A stretch of 15,286 nt of DNA from DALYDK01 sp964477125. GTDB taxonomy: Bacteria > Patescibacteriota > Saccharimonadia > Saccharimonadales > CAIOMD01. Location: positions 1-15,286 of the forward strand of contig CAYZCZ010000021.1 in the NCBI GenBank assembly GCA_964477125.1, read 5' to 3'. The position numbers were made by a program, and so were the translations under genes. Of this stretch, positions 8,808 to 14,801 are shown piece after piece. Below the pieces are notes generated by a model. That model was not told the origin of the DNA. It worked only from the letters and a program-made list of their open reading frames with translations, and did not search any database. Positions within the stretch are counted from its first letter, which is position 1; every line of letters begins with the position of its first letter.

Positions 8808-9421
8808 TTAAAATAATAATCCCGATCCTATTCATATTACTCGGTCTCTTGGTTGGTATATTTTTTTTACAAAACCAGGGCAAAGAGAAAATTGAATTAC
8901 GCTATGCTCCATCTATTGCTACCGTAACTATTGATGATAAAGAGTATAAGAATGGTACCGTATATCTTAAACAAGGGAAACATATATTCAAGGCTGAGCT
9001 TGAGGGATTCAAAACAGAGTCTTTTGATTTTGATACAGACACCAAAGAGCTAGGTGTTGCACTTAAACCTTCTAATGAAACTGGCTATAAATTACTAAGG
9101 GACAATATTGAATACCAGAAAGAAATTGAAGAAATAGGGGGGTTGGTATCGTACACTAACGGCCAATTAAAGTTAGAAAAATATCCATTTATTAGTAAGT
9201 TAAACTTGGATAATGGCTCTATTTACACTATTGGTTATGGTGTTCCTTCTAGTAGTAACACAGCTAAAAATGCAATTGCGCTATATGTACAGGCAAAAGG
9301 TAAGCCTGAAAGAGAATTGGCACTATACAATATTAATTCTCAATTAGGTATTAATCCATCAGACGTGGAAATAATATTTGAAGATTTTACTAACCCTTTT
9401 GCTATTAAGGAAAATCAATAA
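8789..9421 (+). CDS. Small membrane-anchored PEGA-domain protein
   Basis: This 210-residue protein starts 19 bases inside the hydrolase gene, with GGAGG at 8778-8782 as ribosome binding site. A basic N-terminus precedes a hydrophobic helix at about 7-27. Residues about 35-95 read as a typical PEGA domain: a short strand with TVTIDDKEYKNG, then LKQGKHIFKAELEGFKT, the pattern of a turn followed by a strand and the G-hydrophobic-x-hydrophobic-x motif. About 100-210 is a second alpha/beta domain with no motif I recognise. There are no cysteines. PEGA domains are known on bacterial surface proteins and are thought to bind or pack against envelope components; the role here is inferred from its place behind two wall-hydrolase genes. 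It is followed 1 base later by the next gene's ATG. Confidence 0.75.
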   Translation: MVQSKIVKIIIPILFILLGLLVGIFFLQNQGKEKIELRYAPSIATVTIDDKEYKNGTVYLKQGKHIFKAELEGFKTESFDFDTDTKELGVALKPSNETGYKLLRDNIEYQKEIEEIGGLVSYTNGQLKLEKYPFISKLNLDNGSIYTIGYGVPSSSNTAKNAIALYVQAKGKPERELALYNINSQLGINPSDVEIIFEDFTNPFAIKENQ

Positions 9422-9422
9422 C

Positions 9423-10064
9423 ATGAATAGGAAAAAAATATTTATCGGAATAGCTATTTTATTAGTATTAATAATAGCTTGGTCTTTTTGGGCTAACTAT
9501 CAATCAAAATTTCAAAAATTAGTTATTAATATGCCCAGTGGTTCAACTATAGATTTTTACAGAATAGTTGGTGACGAAGGAATAAAAAAAGATAAATCTT
9601 ACACTTTTACTAAGTCTGGTAGCTATGGTTTAAGAAAAGGCGATTACACATACTCTGCCAAACCAGCTGATCAAAAATATGCAGACGTGAACGTAAATGT
9701 TTCCTTAACTAAAGAGTCAGCTAAAATAAATATTGAATATAAAAGCTATAACGACAAAAAGCTCCAAGAAATGCTAGTTTCTGAATTGCCAGCCATAACA
9801 AGTTCCATGAAACAAAAATATCCCTCCCAAATGAATAGTTATGAGATAAAATATGGAAAATTATACATAACTGGTGACTGGTTTGGTGGTAAATTAGTAA
9901 ATAGTAAAGATTCAGAAGCAGACAAGCTCCAGGTTGTATTGCACAAAAATAACGGAAAATGGGAATTAGTAACGGTACCTAATATATCACTAAGTAAAGA
10001 TGTATACCCTGATATTCCAGCAAGTGTTCTAGAAGAACTAAATAATATTACACGCGATAATTAA
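9423..10064 (+). CDS. Small membrane-anchored PEGA-like protein, last gene of the operon
   Basis: I start this 213-residue protein at the ATG at 9423, one base after the previous stop, because it begins with a basic tip and a hydrophobic helix (about 5-23); AAGGA at 9407-9411 is 11 bases upstream. A TTG at 9378 would add an unlikely leader. Residues about 32-95 form a divergent PEGA-like beta segment (LVINMPSGSTIDFYRI, then GLRKGDYTYSAKP). About 105-213 is a separate domain containing KYGKLYITGDWFGG, not recognised. The overall plan matches the gene before it and the start of the 481-aa protein, suggesting a paralogous set. Its TAA shares bases 10061-10063 with the stop codon of recF on the other strand, and no terminator hairpin separates them. 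Confidence 0.75.
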   Translation: MNRKKIFIGIAILLVLIIAWSFWANYQSKFQKLVINMPSGSTIDFYRIVGDEGIKKDKSYTFTKSGSYGLRKGDYTYSAKPADQKYADVNVNVSLTKESAKINIEYKSYNDKKLQEMLVSELPAITSSMKQKYPSQMNSYEIKYGKLYITGDWFGGKLVNSKDSEADKLQVVLHKNNGKWELVTVPNISLSKDVYPDIPASVLEELNNITRDN

Positions 10065-11170
10065 ACCAAGCTAATTAGGTTGGTGTGTTGAGCAAAGTTT
10101 TTACTTATTAGGTCGGCATCGGTGGTGGTAATAATTGTTTGATAATCTTTTAAATAGCCTGTTAAGCTTTTACGACGAGCACCATCTAGTTCGCTAAATA
10201 CGTCATCTAATAGAATTATTGGTTTTACGTTTCGGTACTTTTCTATTAATTTTTTCTCTAAAATCTTAAGAGTTAAAACCAGGGTTCTAGTTTCTCCACG
10301 AGAGGCTGAAATACTAGCAGGTTGGTTACGAATATACACAATAATATCTTCACGGTGTGGCCCATAACCAGTAAAACCTCTCATAAAATCTTGGTCGATA
10401 TTTTTTTCTAGTTTATGTAATATATCTGTTTGGTAGTTTTTAGTATTAACCTTAGTTTCATAAACTAATTTAACTACTGTTTTATGGTTGGCAATTTGGC
10501 TGTATATATCACTTGCTTGTTCGTTAAGTTGTTTAATTAAGACTAATCTTTTTTCAACAACCAACCCGGCAAGTTCACTTAAACGCACATTCCAAACAAA
10601 TATTTGCTGTTTGGCAATGTTTAACGGCTGTTTCAATAATTTGTTTCGTTGAATTAAGGTTCTTTTGTAGCTTGCTAGCAAAGATCCATAAACTGGGTCA
10701 GTTTCGGCTAGTATATCGTCTACAAAGGTTCTACGTAGCTCTGGCGAGCCAGTTAATAGGCGCATGTGCTCTGGTTCAAACAATACTACTGGCAATTTCT
10801 CTTCAAAGTTTAAACGTTTTTTAATTTTGCCGTTCAAATCAAAGGTTTTATCAACTATATCTTGGTTCTTTATAATTTTTAAGACTCGTGAATTTCCTTG
10901 TGATTGGCTATCGATTCTTGCCCAATCTTGGCCATATTTTACAGTATCAACAATACTTGCTCGGTAAGGTTTGTCACCGCATATAAGTAAAATAGCTTCT
11001 AATAAGTTAGTTTTACCGCTAGCATTTTGGCCTACAACTATATTTACACCGGGTGAAAGCTCCACCGCAAAATCACTATAAGATCTGTAGTTCTGTAAAC
11101 GCAACGAACTTATTGTTCGTTCAGACGATAGACCATTTAAGCTTGAATCTTCGGGTGTAATTTTAGTCAT
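10061..11170 (-). CDS. recF: RecF, DNA replication/repair ATPase
   Basis: RecF is an SMC-like ATPase that binds gapped DNA and helps load RecA at stalled forks. This 369-residue protein shows the family's motifs: LRLQNYRSY at the start of the fold, Walker A GQNASGKT at 47-54 with K53, an ABC-type signature (SRGETRTLVLTLKI) and Walker B ILLDDVFSELDG near the C-terminus. The ATG at 11170 has AAAGG a suitable distance upstream and leaves about 17 extra residues before the usual family start. A TTG at residue 23 has no binding site and seems less likely. It belongs to the dnaA-dnaN-recF block, but the GIY-YIG cassette separates it from dnaN. Its stop codon overlaps that of the convergent envelope gene. 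Confidence 0.95.
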   Translation of the reverse strand: MTKITPEDSSLNGLSSERTISSLRLQNYRSYSDFAVELSPGVNIVVGQNASGKTNLLEAILLICGDKPYRASIVDTVKYGQDWARIDSQSQGNSRVLKIIKNQDIVDKTFDLNGKIKKRLNFEEKLPVVLFEPEHMRLLTGSPELRRTFVDDILAETDPVYGSLLASYKRTLIQRNKLLKQPLNIAKQQIFVWNVRLSELAGLVVEKRLVLIKQLNEQASDIYSQIANHKTVVKLVYETKVNTKNYQTDILHKLEKNIDQDFMRGFTGYGPHREDIIVYIRNQPASISASRGETRTLVLTLKILEKKLIEKYRNVKPIILLDDVFSELDGARRKSLTGYLKDYQTIITTTDADLISKNFAQHTNLISLV

Positions 11171-11195
11171 TAATTATTTACCTTTATTGCAATTA

Positions 11196-11223
11196 TGTCA
11201 TTCTGAACTTGATTCAGAATCCA
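11196..11223 (+). repeat. Left copy of a 28-bp perfect inverted repeat flanking the GIY-YIG gene
   Basis: These 28 bases are the exact reverse complement of 11521-11548; the match stops at both ends. Each copy is itself a hairpin: ATTCTGAA, a 5-base loop, TTCAGAAT. This left copy lies inside the gene: read on the minus strand it encodes residues 95-101 (DSESSSE) and the TGA stop at 11198-11200. Confidence 0.9.
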
Positions 11224-11503
11224 TCCATTCTAGACTTAAATCGCGCCAAGCTATATTATTTCCTTCAATCAATTTAACTTTCCATTCTCGCTTCCAGTTT
11301 TTTAACTGTTTCTCACGTATTATTGCAGATTCAACACTATCTGTCTGTTCGTAATAAACTAAATTATGTATTTTGTATTTTTTAGTAAACCCATCAACTA
11401 GGATATTTTGGTGCTCATATATTCTACGTTGTAGATTATTTGTAACTCCGATATATAGGGTACCGTTCTTTTGACTGGATAGTATATAAACGTAATAAAT
11501 CAT
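11198..11503 (-). CDS. Small GIY-YIG nuclease-family protein
   Basis: This 101-residue protein is a single-domain GIY-YIG nuclease of the short YhbQ/UPF0213-like type, a family expected to hydrolyse phosphodiester bonds in DNA. The motif order is complete: YVYIL at 4-8, YIG at 17-19, R26/R27 followed by EH at 30-31, then REKQLK at 63-68 with E64 as the metal-binding Glu, and N82/N83 before WRDL. The conserved fold ends near residue 89. The remaining tail (about 93-101) is encoded by the left inverted repeat, so it is probably not ancestral protein sequence. No Shine-Dalgarno sequence precedes the ATG at 11503. The right inverted repeat begins 17 bases upstream and would form a hairpin in the leader, which could limit translation. 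It is the only gene in the window ending in TGA. Substrate unknown. Confidence 0.85.
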   Translation of the reverse strand: MIYYVYILSSQKNGTLYIGVTNNLQRRIYEHQNILVDGFTKKYKIHNLVYYEQTDSVESAIIREKQLKNWKREWKVKLIEGNNIAWRDLSLEWMDSESSSE

Positions 11504-11520
11504 TTATATATTTATTTTAC

Positions 11521-11548
11521 TGGATTCTGAATCAAGTTCAGAATGACA
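11521..11548 (-). repeat. Right copy of the 28-bp perfect inverted repeat
   Basis: Exact reverse complement of 11196-11223. It lies in the dnaN-GIY-YIG gap, upstream of the GIY-YIG start, and can fold as an 8-bp stem with a 5-base loop. It could also act as a weak terminator or processing site after dnaN, although no T-run follows. Confidence 0.9.
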
Positions 11549-11569
11549 GAAGTTTTGTTTCATACCAAC

Positions 11570-11594
11570 ATCTAAAGTCTATAATCTAAGGTCT
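11570..11594. repeat. Short direct repeat at the dnaN stop
   Basis: ATCTAAAGTCT at 11570-11580 and ATCTAAGGTCT at 11584-11594 differ at one base, with a 3-base spacer. The second copy runs into the dnaN stop codon (11593-11595). It may be a small slippage-type repeat; no function is evident. Confidence 0.4.
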
Positions 11595-12687
11595 AACTCT
11601 TTAGTGGCATAACCAAATAAGTTTGGTCGGGGGCTTCACTAGACGTAATTAAGCATGGGTCAAGTTTGCCATTAAAACTAAACGTAACTTCGTTAGCGCT
11701 TAGGGCGTTTAGAGCATCAAGCAAATATCTAGAATTTAACGTAACTTCACCATCACCCTTAACTTTAGCTTCTGCTTTAGAATTATTTTCACCTAATTGG
11801 CTAGCAATGGATGTAATGCTGATATTCTTATTTTCTTCATCTACTTTTATAGAAATACTTCCAGCACTTTCCCTGGCAAACAAGCTAGAAACTTTAGTTA
11901 TAGCTATAAATTCTTCGCGGGGCAGTGTTGCAGTTACTTCAAAATTAGTTGGAATTAATTTTCTATAGTCTGGGTAGGGAACATCTATTAGTTTAGATAC
12001 TAGCTCTATGTCACCAACTCTAAACAAAACTTGCTGGTTATCGGCAAAAACTTCTACATTTACCGCTGTATCTGGAATAATCCTTAGTAATTCTTGTAAA
12101 GCAGTTGCGGGAACAAGTAATGATATTTCTTGCTTGGTTTTAATAAGTTCTTTTTCAGCTAAACGATAACTATCGGTAGATGCAGCAAAAAGTTTACCAT
12201 TTTGATTTTTTAAGTAAACACCAGTAAGTACTGGGCGTGCTTCATCACTACTGGCCGCGAATACAACCTGCTGTAAGCCTTTTTTAAACTCTTTAGCAGG
12301 AATAGACCATTCCACACCATCGGACACTGCAGGGATGTCTGGAAAATCATCGGAAACAACTCCGTTTATAGTAGATTTGTAATGATCTGTCATTATATGG
12401 AGTTTATGTTCATCTAATTCTAGGTCTATAACTCCACTAGGTAGGCTAGTTATGTATTCTTGCATTAACCTTGCTGGAACTGTAATTGAACCTTCGGTTT
12501 TAACTTTTGAACCTACTTTTTCGGTAATAGCTATTTCTAGGTTAGTTGCTGAAATACTTAGTCTATTGTCTTCAGTTTTTAAAATTACATTATTAAGTAT
12601 TGGTAATGGGTTTTTATTTGCCATAGCAATTTTAGCTACATTGCTAAGTGCTTTACTTAAATTTTCTTGTGTTACTTGAAGCTTCAT
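11593..12687 (-). CDS. dnaN: DNA polymerase III sliding clamp (beta subunit)
   Basis: The beta clamp is a ring-shaped dimer that tethers DNA polymerase III and other repair and replication proteins to DNA. This 364-residue protein has the family's usual length and three-repeat organisation, beginning MKLQVTQENLSKALSNVAKI. It contains the typical PILNNVILK segment in repeat 1 and FAASSDEARPVLTGVYL in repeat 2, and ends with the clamp's signature C-terminus YLVMPLKS. The start is firm: AGGAG lies 8 bases upstream of the ATG at 12687. It follows dnaA by 255 bases of DnaA-box-rich DNA, and a possible promoter (TTTACA, 18 bases, TATAGA at 12758-12729 on the minus strand) could serve it. No unusual residues noted. 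Confidence 0.97.
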   Translation of the reverse strand: MKLQVTQENLSKALSNVAKIAMANKNPLPILNNVILKTEDNRLSISATNLEIAITEKVGSKVKTEGSITVPARLMQEYITSLPSGVIDLELDEHKLHIMTDHYKSTINGVVSDDFPDIPAVSDGVEWSIPAKEFKKGLQQVVFAASSDEARPVLTGVYLKNQNGKLFAASTDSYRLAEKELIKTKQEISLLVPATALQELLRIIPDTAVNVEVFADNQQVLFRVGDIELVSKLIDVPYPDYRKLIPTNFEVTATLPREEFIAITKVSSLFARESAGSISIKVDEENKNISITSIASQLGENNSKAEAKVKGDGEVTLNSRYLLDALNALSANEVTFSFNGKLDPCLITSSEAPDQTYLVMPLKS

Positions 12688-12728
12688 TATTAATACTCCT
12701 TACTAATTAATATGTATTTATAGTAGTT

Positions 12729-12758
12729 TCTATAGGCCGTGTGTATATTGTGTGTAAA
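12729..12758 (-). promoter_or_regulatory. Possible dnaN promoter
   Basis: On the minus strand, TTTACA (12758-12753) and TATAGA (12734-12729) are 18 bases apart. Transcription would begin about 35 bases before the dnaN start, downstream of the DnaA boxes, which could let DnaA influence dnaN expression. Weak evidence in AT-rich DNA. Confidence 0.3.
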
Positions 12759-12793
12759 GTAACTATTAACAGATTGAAAAAGCATAAATAATG

Positions 12794-12802
12794 TGTGCAT
12801 AA
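12794..12802 (-). promoter_or_regulatory. DnaA box TTATGCACA
   Basis: Exact match to TTATNCACA on the minus strand, within the dnaA-dnaN gap. It overlaps a 12-base sequence (12797-12808) that recurs inverted at 14609-14620 on the other side of dnaA. Confidence 0.7.
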
Positions 12803-12837
12803 GGCTGTGAATATTAGCTATATTTATGTGCACAATT

Positions 12838-12846
12838 TGTGAATAA
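12838..12846 (-). promoter_or_regulatory. DnaA box TTATTCACA
   Basis: Exact match to TTATNCACA on the minus strand in the dnaA-dnaN gap, next to a one-mismatch site at 12827-12835. Confidence 0.7.
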
Positions 12847-12906
12847 CTTTTATTAACCACAGCCGGTTGTTTACTATGTGTAAAACTTGTAAGTTTAATG
12901 AACATT

Positions 12907-12915
12907 TTATCCACA
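12907..12915 (+). promoter_or_regulatory. DnaA box TTATCCACA (perfect consensus)
   Basis: Perfect consensus DnaA box on the + strand, 28 bases beyond the dnaA stop codon. It is one of two perfect TTATCCACA sites, the other being at 14543-14551 on the far side of dnaA. Confidence 0.8.
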
Positions 12916-12942
12916 TACATTTCCACTATTTTGGGGTAGGTT

Positions 12943-14361
12943 TTAAACATACAAACCGTCCATTATTTCTTTTATTTGGTCTTTTAGTAACGCATCGAAC
13001 TGCAATTCTTTTGTCATTTTTTCTACAGAATGCATAGCAGTTGTATGATCTTTACGACCAAGTTCCTGGGCAATTTTAGGAAAACTCATATGTAATTCGC
13101 TTCTTAATAAATACATAGAAACTTGCCGCGGGACAACTATTGCTTTGTCACGCCTTGGGCTTAGCACTTCTTCTACGCTTACCTGGTAATACTTGGCTGT
13201 TTTTTCAATTATTTGTTTAGCTGTTATATGTTTTGGCCTAGCATGCTGAGCACCAAATAGGGCAGTTGCTACATCTACAGTGGGGCTAATGCCCCGCATT
13301 TCACAAAAAGCTAATAATTGGTTCAGTTCGCCTTCTAGTTCACGAACGTTGGTTTGTACTTTTTTAGCCAAAAATTCAACCAAGTTTTGGTCGAGGTCTG
13401 CTTGGTGCTGGCTGGCTTTGTTTTGGACAATAGCACAGCGTGTTTCAAAGTCAGGGGCGCTAATATCTACCGACATACCCCATTCAAAACGGCTTCTTAA
13501 ACGCTCTTCTAGGTTTGGTATAGATTTTGGTGGTTTATCGCTGGTGATTATTATTTGTTTATTAGCTTGTTTTAGGGCGTTAAATGTATGAAAAAACTCT
13601 TCTTGTGTTTTCTCTTTACCTGCAAAAAACTGTATATCATCTACTATTAATACATCTGCGCTTCGGTAATGTTTGGTAAAGTCGGAAATTTGTTTATACC
13701 TAATGGCATCTAAAAATTCCTGAACAAACTGTTCACTTGCTACGTATACAACACTACTTTTAGGGTAATTAGCTAAAACTGCATTTCCAACTGCCTGAAT
13801 AATATGGGTTTTACCCAAACCACTATCGCCGTATATAAATAATGGATTGTATTTTGTTCCTGGGTTTGTGCTTATTGCCTGGCAAGCCGCGTAGGCCAAG
13901 TCGTTGCCACCACCAACTATAAAATTATCGAATGTATATAGGTCATTTAGACCCTGCCTATAAGAATGAGTAACCGAACCAGAGTTGTTCACTTGTAGGC
14001 TAGATTGCGAAGGGCGTTGTTGTGCGCTACTACCTACATCTTCTACAATTACAATGTCTTCTTCGCTTTGTTGTGGGTTTTTGCGGGGGGTTGCGGTAGA
14101 TGAATGAATTTTAAATTCTAAAACTACATCACTAGCGTTATTTTTATCTAGCATTTCTTGTAGTAGTGGCTTATATTTTGCTTCTAATTGAGTTTTAGTA
14201 AAAATGTTTGGCACGCCAATAGTAAGTGTATTTTCTTCTTGTCTTAAAACCCTGGTGTTTTTAAACCAAGTAACAAAACTACCATGACTTAAGGTAAGTT
14301 CTATTTCACCTAAAATGGTTTGCCATAATGCAGTGTCGCTAACAGCAGACTTTTTATCCAT
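12943..14361 (-). CDS. dnaA: Chromosomal replication initiator DnaA
   Basis: DnaA binds DnaA boxes in oriC, melts the origin as an ATP-bound filament and loads the helicase. This 472-residue protein has all four domains. Domain I is about 1-85 and includes LSHGSFVTWF. A polar Gln/Ser-rich linker follows, to about 138. The AAA+ domain has Walker A GDSGLGKT at 178-185, Walker B LIVDD at 238-242 and the RLRSRFEWG box at 288-295. Domain IV ends in the DNA-contact motif GRKDHTTAMH at 435-444. Length and motifs are normal. The ATG at 14361 has GAGGGT 9 bases upstream. A promoter with TTGTAT and TATAAA lies just before it, with DnaA-box-like sites beyond, so autoregulation by DnaA is plausible. Likely oriC DNA flanks the gene on both sides. 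Confidence 0.98.
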   Translation of the reverse strand: MDKKSAVSDTALWQTILGEIELTLSHGSFVTWFKNTRVLRQEENTLTIGVPNIFTKTQLEAKYKPLLQEMLDKNNASDVVLEFKIHSSTATPRKNPQQSEEDIVIVEDVGSSAQQRPSQSSLQVNNSGSVTHSYRQGLNDLYTFDNFIVGGGNDLAYAACQAISTNPGTKYNPLFIYGDSGLGKTHIIQAVGNAVLANYPKSSVVYVASEQFVQEFLDAIRYKQISDFTKHYRSADVLIVDDIQFFAGKEKTQEEFFHTFNALKQANKQIIITSDKPPKSIPNLEERLRSRFEWGMSVDISAPDFETRCAIVQNKASQHQADLDQNLVEFLAKKVQTNVRELEGELNQLLAFCEMRGISPTVDVATALFGAQHARPKHITAKQIIEKTAKYYQVSVEEVLSPRRDKAIVVPRQVSMYLLRSELHMSFPKIAQELGRKDHTTAMHSVEKMTKELQFDALLKDQIKEIMDGLYV

Positions 14362-14382
14362 TTAGTTTGTACCCTCACTATT

Positions 14383-14411
14383 TTTATAAAACCGTTACAT
14401 TAACTATACAA
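14383..14411 (-). promoter_or_regulatory. dnaA promoter
   Basis: On the minus strand, TTGTAT (14411-14406) and TATAAA (14388-14383) are separated by 17 bases. The predicted start is near 14376, so the leader is very short and begins at about the GAGGGT ribosome binding site (14376-14371). A TTTTCCACA site at 14425-14433 lies just upstream of the -35. Confidence 0.45.
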
Positions 14412-14542
14412 AAGTATTGGAAAGTTTTCCACAGCTTGTTGATAATTTTTTAGTTTTATTTTGCTATTTACTTAAACTGGGGTGCGAATTTTCCACAGGC
14501 AAAAAATACATCTGTTAAGGGGGTGTATAACTAATAAAATAG

Positions 14543-14551
14543 TGTGGATAA
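14543..14551 (-). promoter_or_regulatory. DnaA box TTATCCACA (perfect consensus)
   Basis: Perfect consensus DnaA box on the minus strand in the dnaA-rpmH gap, about 110 bases before rpmH. Confidence 0.8.
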
Positions 14552-14561
14552 AACAGCTAGG

Positions 14562-14629
14562 TAACCGCAAAATTAAGTGTTAATTTTACATTCTTACAAA
14601 AACTATAAACAGCCTTATGCTTGCGGTTA
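14562..14629. repeat. Nested inverted repeats upstream of rpmH
   Basis: Outer arms TAACCGCAA (14562-14570) and TTGCGGTTA (14621-14629) are exact reverse complements. Between them, AAAATTAA-GTG-TTAATTTT (14569-14587) is an 8-bp stem with a 3-base loop. The right outer arm overlaps the possible rpmH -35. It could be an origin structure, a protein-binding site or an rpmH regulatory element; none can be decided from sequence alone. Confidence 0.5.
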
Positions 14630-14663
14630 ACAGGCTAAGTATGGTAAGGTAGACAACTGAATT

Positions 14664-14801
14664 ATGCCTAAACGAACTTTTCAACCAAAGAAGCGCAAAG
14701 CCAGCAAACGACATGGCTTTTTAAAGCGTATGTCTAGCCGGGCTGGAAAACTAATGCTTAAGCGCCGACGCCAAAAAGGCCGTAAAGCAATAAGCTACTA
14801 G
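14664..14801 (+). CDS. rpmH: Ribosomal protein bL34
   Basis: This 45-residue, very basic protein is the large-subunit ribosomal protein bL34. It begins MPKRTFQPKKRKASKRHGFL and continues with the family's SRAGKLMLKRRRQKGRK pattern (canonical form: R-x-T-x-QP near the start, HGF, then R-x-GR-x-x-L-x-x-RR-x-KGR). Length is normal. The ATG at 14664 is fixed by conservation of the MPKRT start; upstream only a weak AAGG about 14 bases away is visible. It is divergent from dnaA and followed by rnpA, the arrangement found at many bacterial origins. It stops with TAG. The 84 bases to rnpA show no terminator. Confidence 0.97.
   Translation: MPKRTFQPKKRKASKRHGFLKRMSSRAGKLMLKRRRQKGRKAISY

Larger units (their letters stand above)
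11196..11548 (-). mobile_element. Possible minimal mobile cassette: GIY-YIG gene between palindromic inverted repeats
   Basis: A 353-base unit made of two perfect 28-bp inverted repeats with a single GIY-YIG nuclease gene between them. It sits between dnaN and recF, which are normally adjacent. No target-site duplication is evident at the edges (left flank ends GCAATTA, right flank begins GAAGTTT) and there is no transposase. It may be a repeat-associated nuclease unit comparable in logic to REP/RAYT pairs. Mobility is inference; the repeat structure is directly visible. Confidence 0.45.
12688..12942. other. dnaA-dnaN gap: candidate oriC segment with DnaA boxes
   Basis: Three 9-mers match TTATNCACA exactly: 12907-12915 (+), 12838-12846 (-) and 12794-12802 (-). 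TTTTACACA at 12877-12885 (-) fits the looser TTWTNCACA, and one-mismatch sites lie at 12740-12748, 12806-12814 and 12827-12835, mostly in the same orientation. This density in 255 bases next to dnaA is typical of a bacterial origin. The gap also holds the dnaN ribosome binding site. An open frame that crosses it has no protein-like features. Confidence 0.7.
14362..14663. other. dnaA-rpmH gap: candidate oriC segment and divergent promoters
   Basis: This 302-base AT-rich gap separates the divergent genes dnaA and rpmH. It holds a perfect DnaA box at 14543-14551 (-), two TTTTCCACA sites at 14425-14433 and 14489-14497 (+), and a one-mismatch site at 14522-14530. An AT-only-like run at about 14441-14470 could serve as an unwinding element. 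A 19-base palindrome (14569-14587) sits inside longer inverted arms (14562-14570 and 14621-14629). The dnaA promoter is at the left end. A weak rpmH promoter (TTGCGG at 14621, TAAGGT at 14645, 18 bases apart) may be at the right end. No gene is seen. Confidence 0.65.

Noticed and set aside
9378..9422. TTG at 9378 as start of the last operon gene
   Set aside because: It would overlap the previous gene by 44 bases and put an odd hydrophobic leader before a clean ATG with a basic tip and membrane helix at 9423.
12690..12950. Minus-strand open frame of 86 codons across the dnaA-dnaN gap
   Set aside because: It lies over the DnaA-box cluster, overlaps the dnaA end and the dnaN ribosome binding site, and its translation shows no fold-like pattern.
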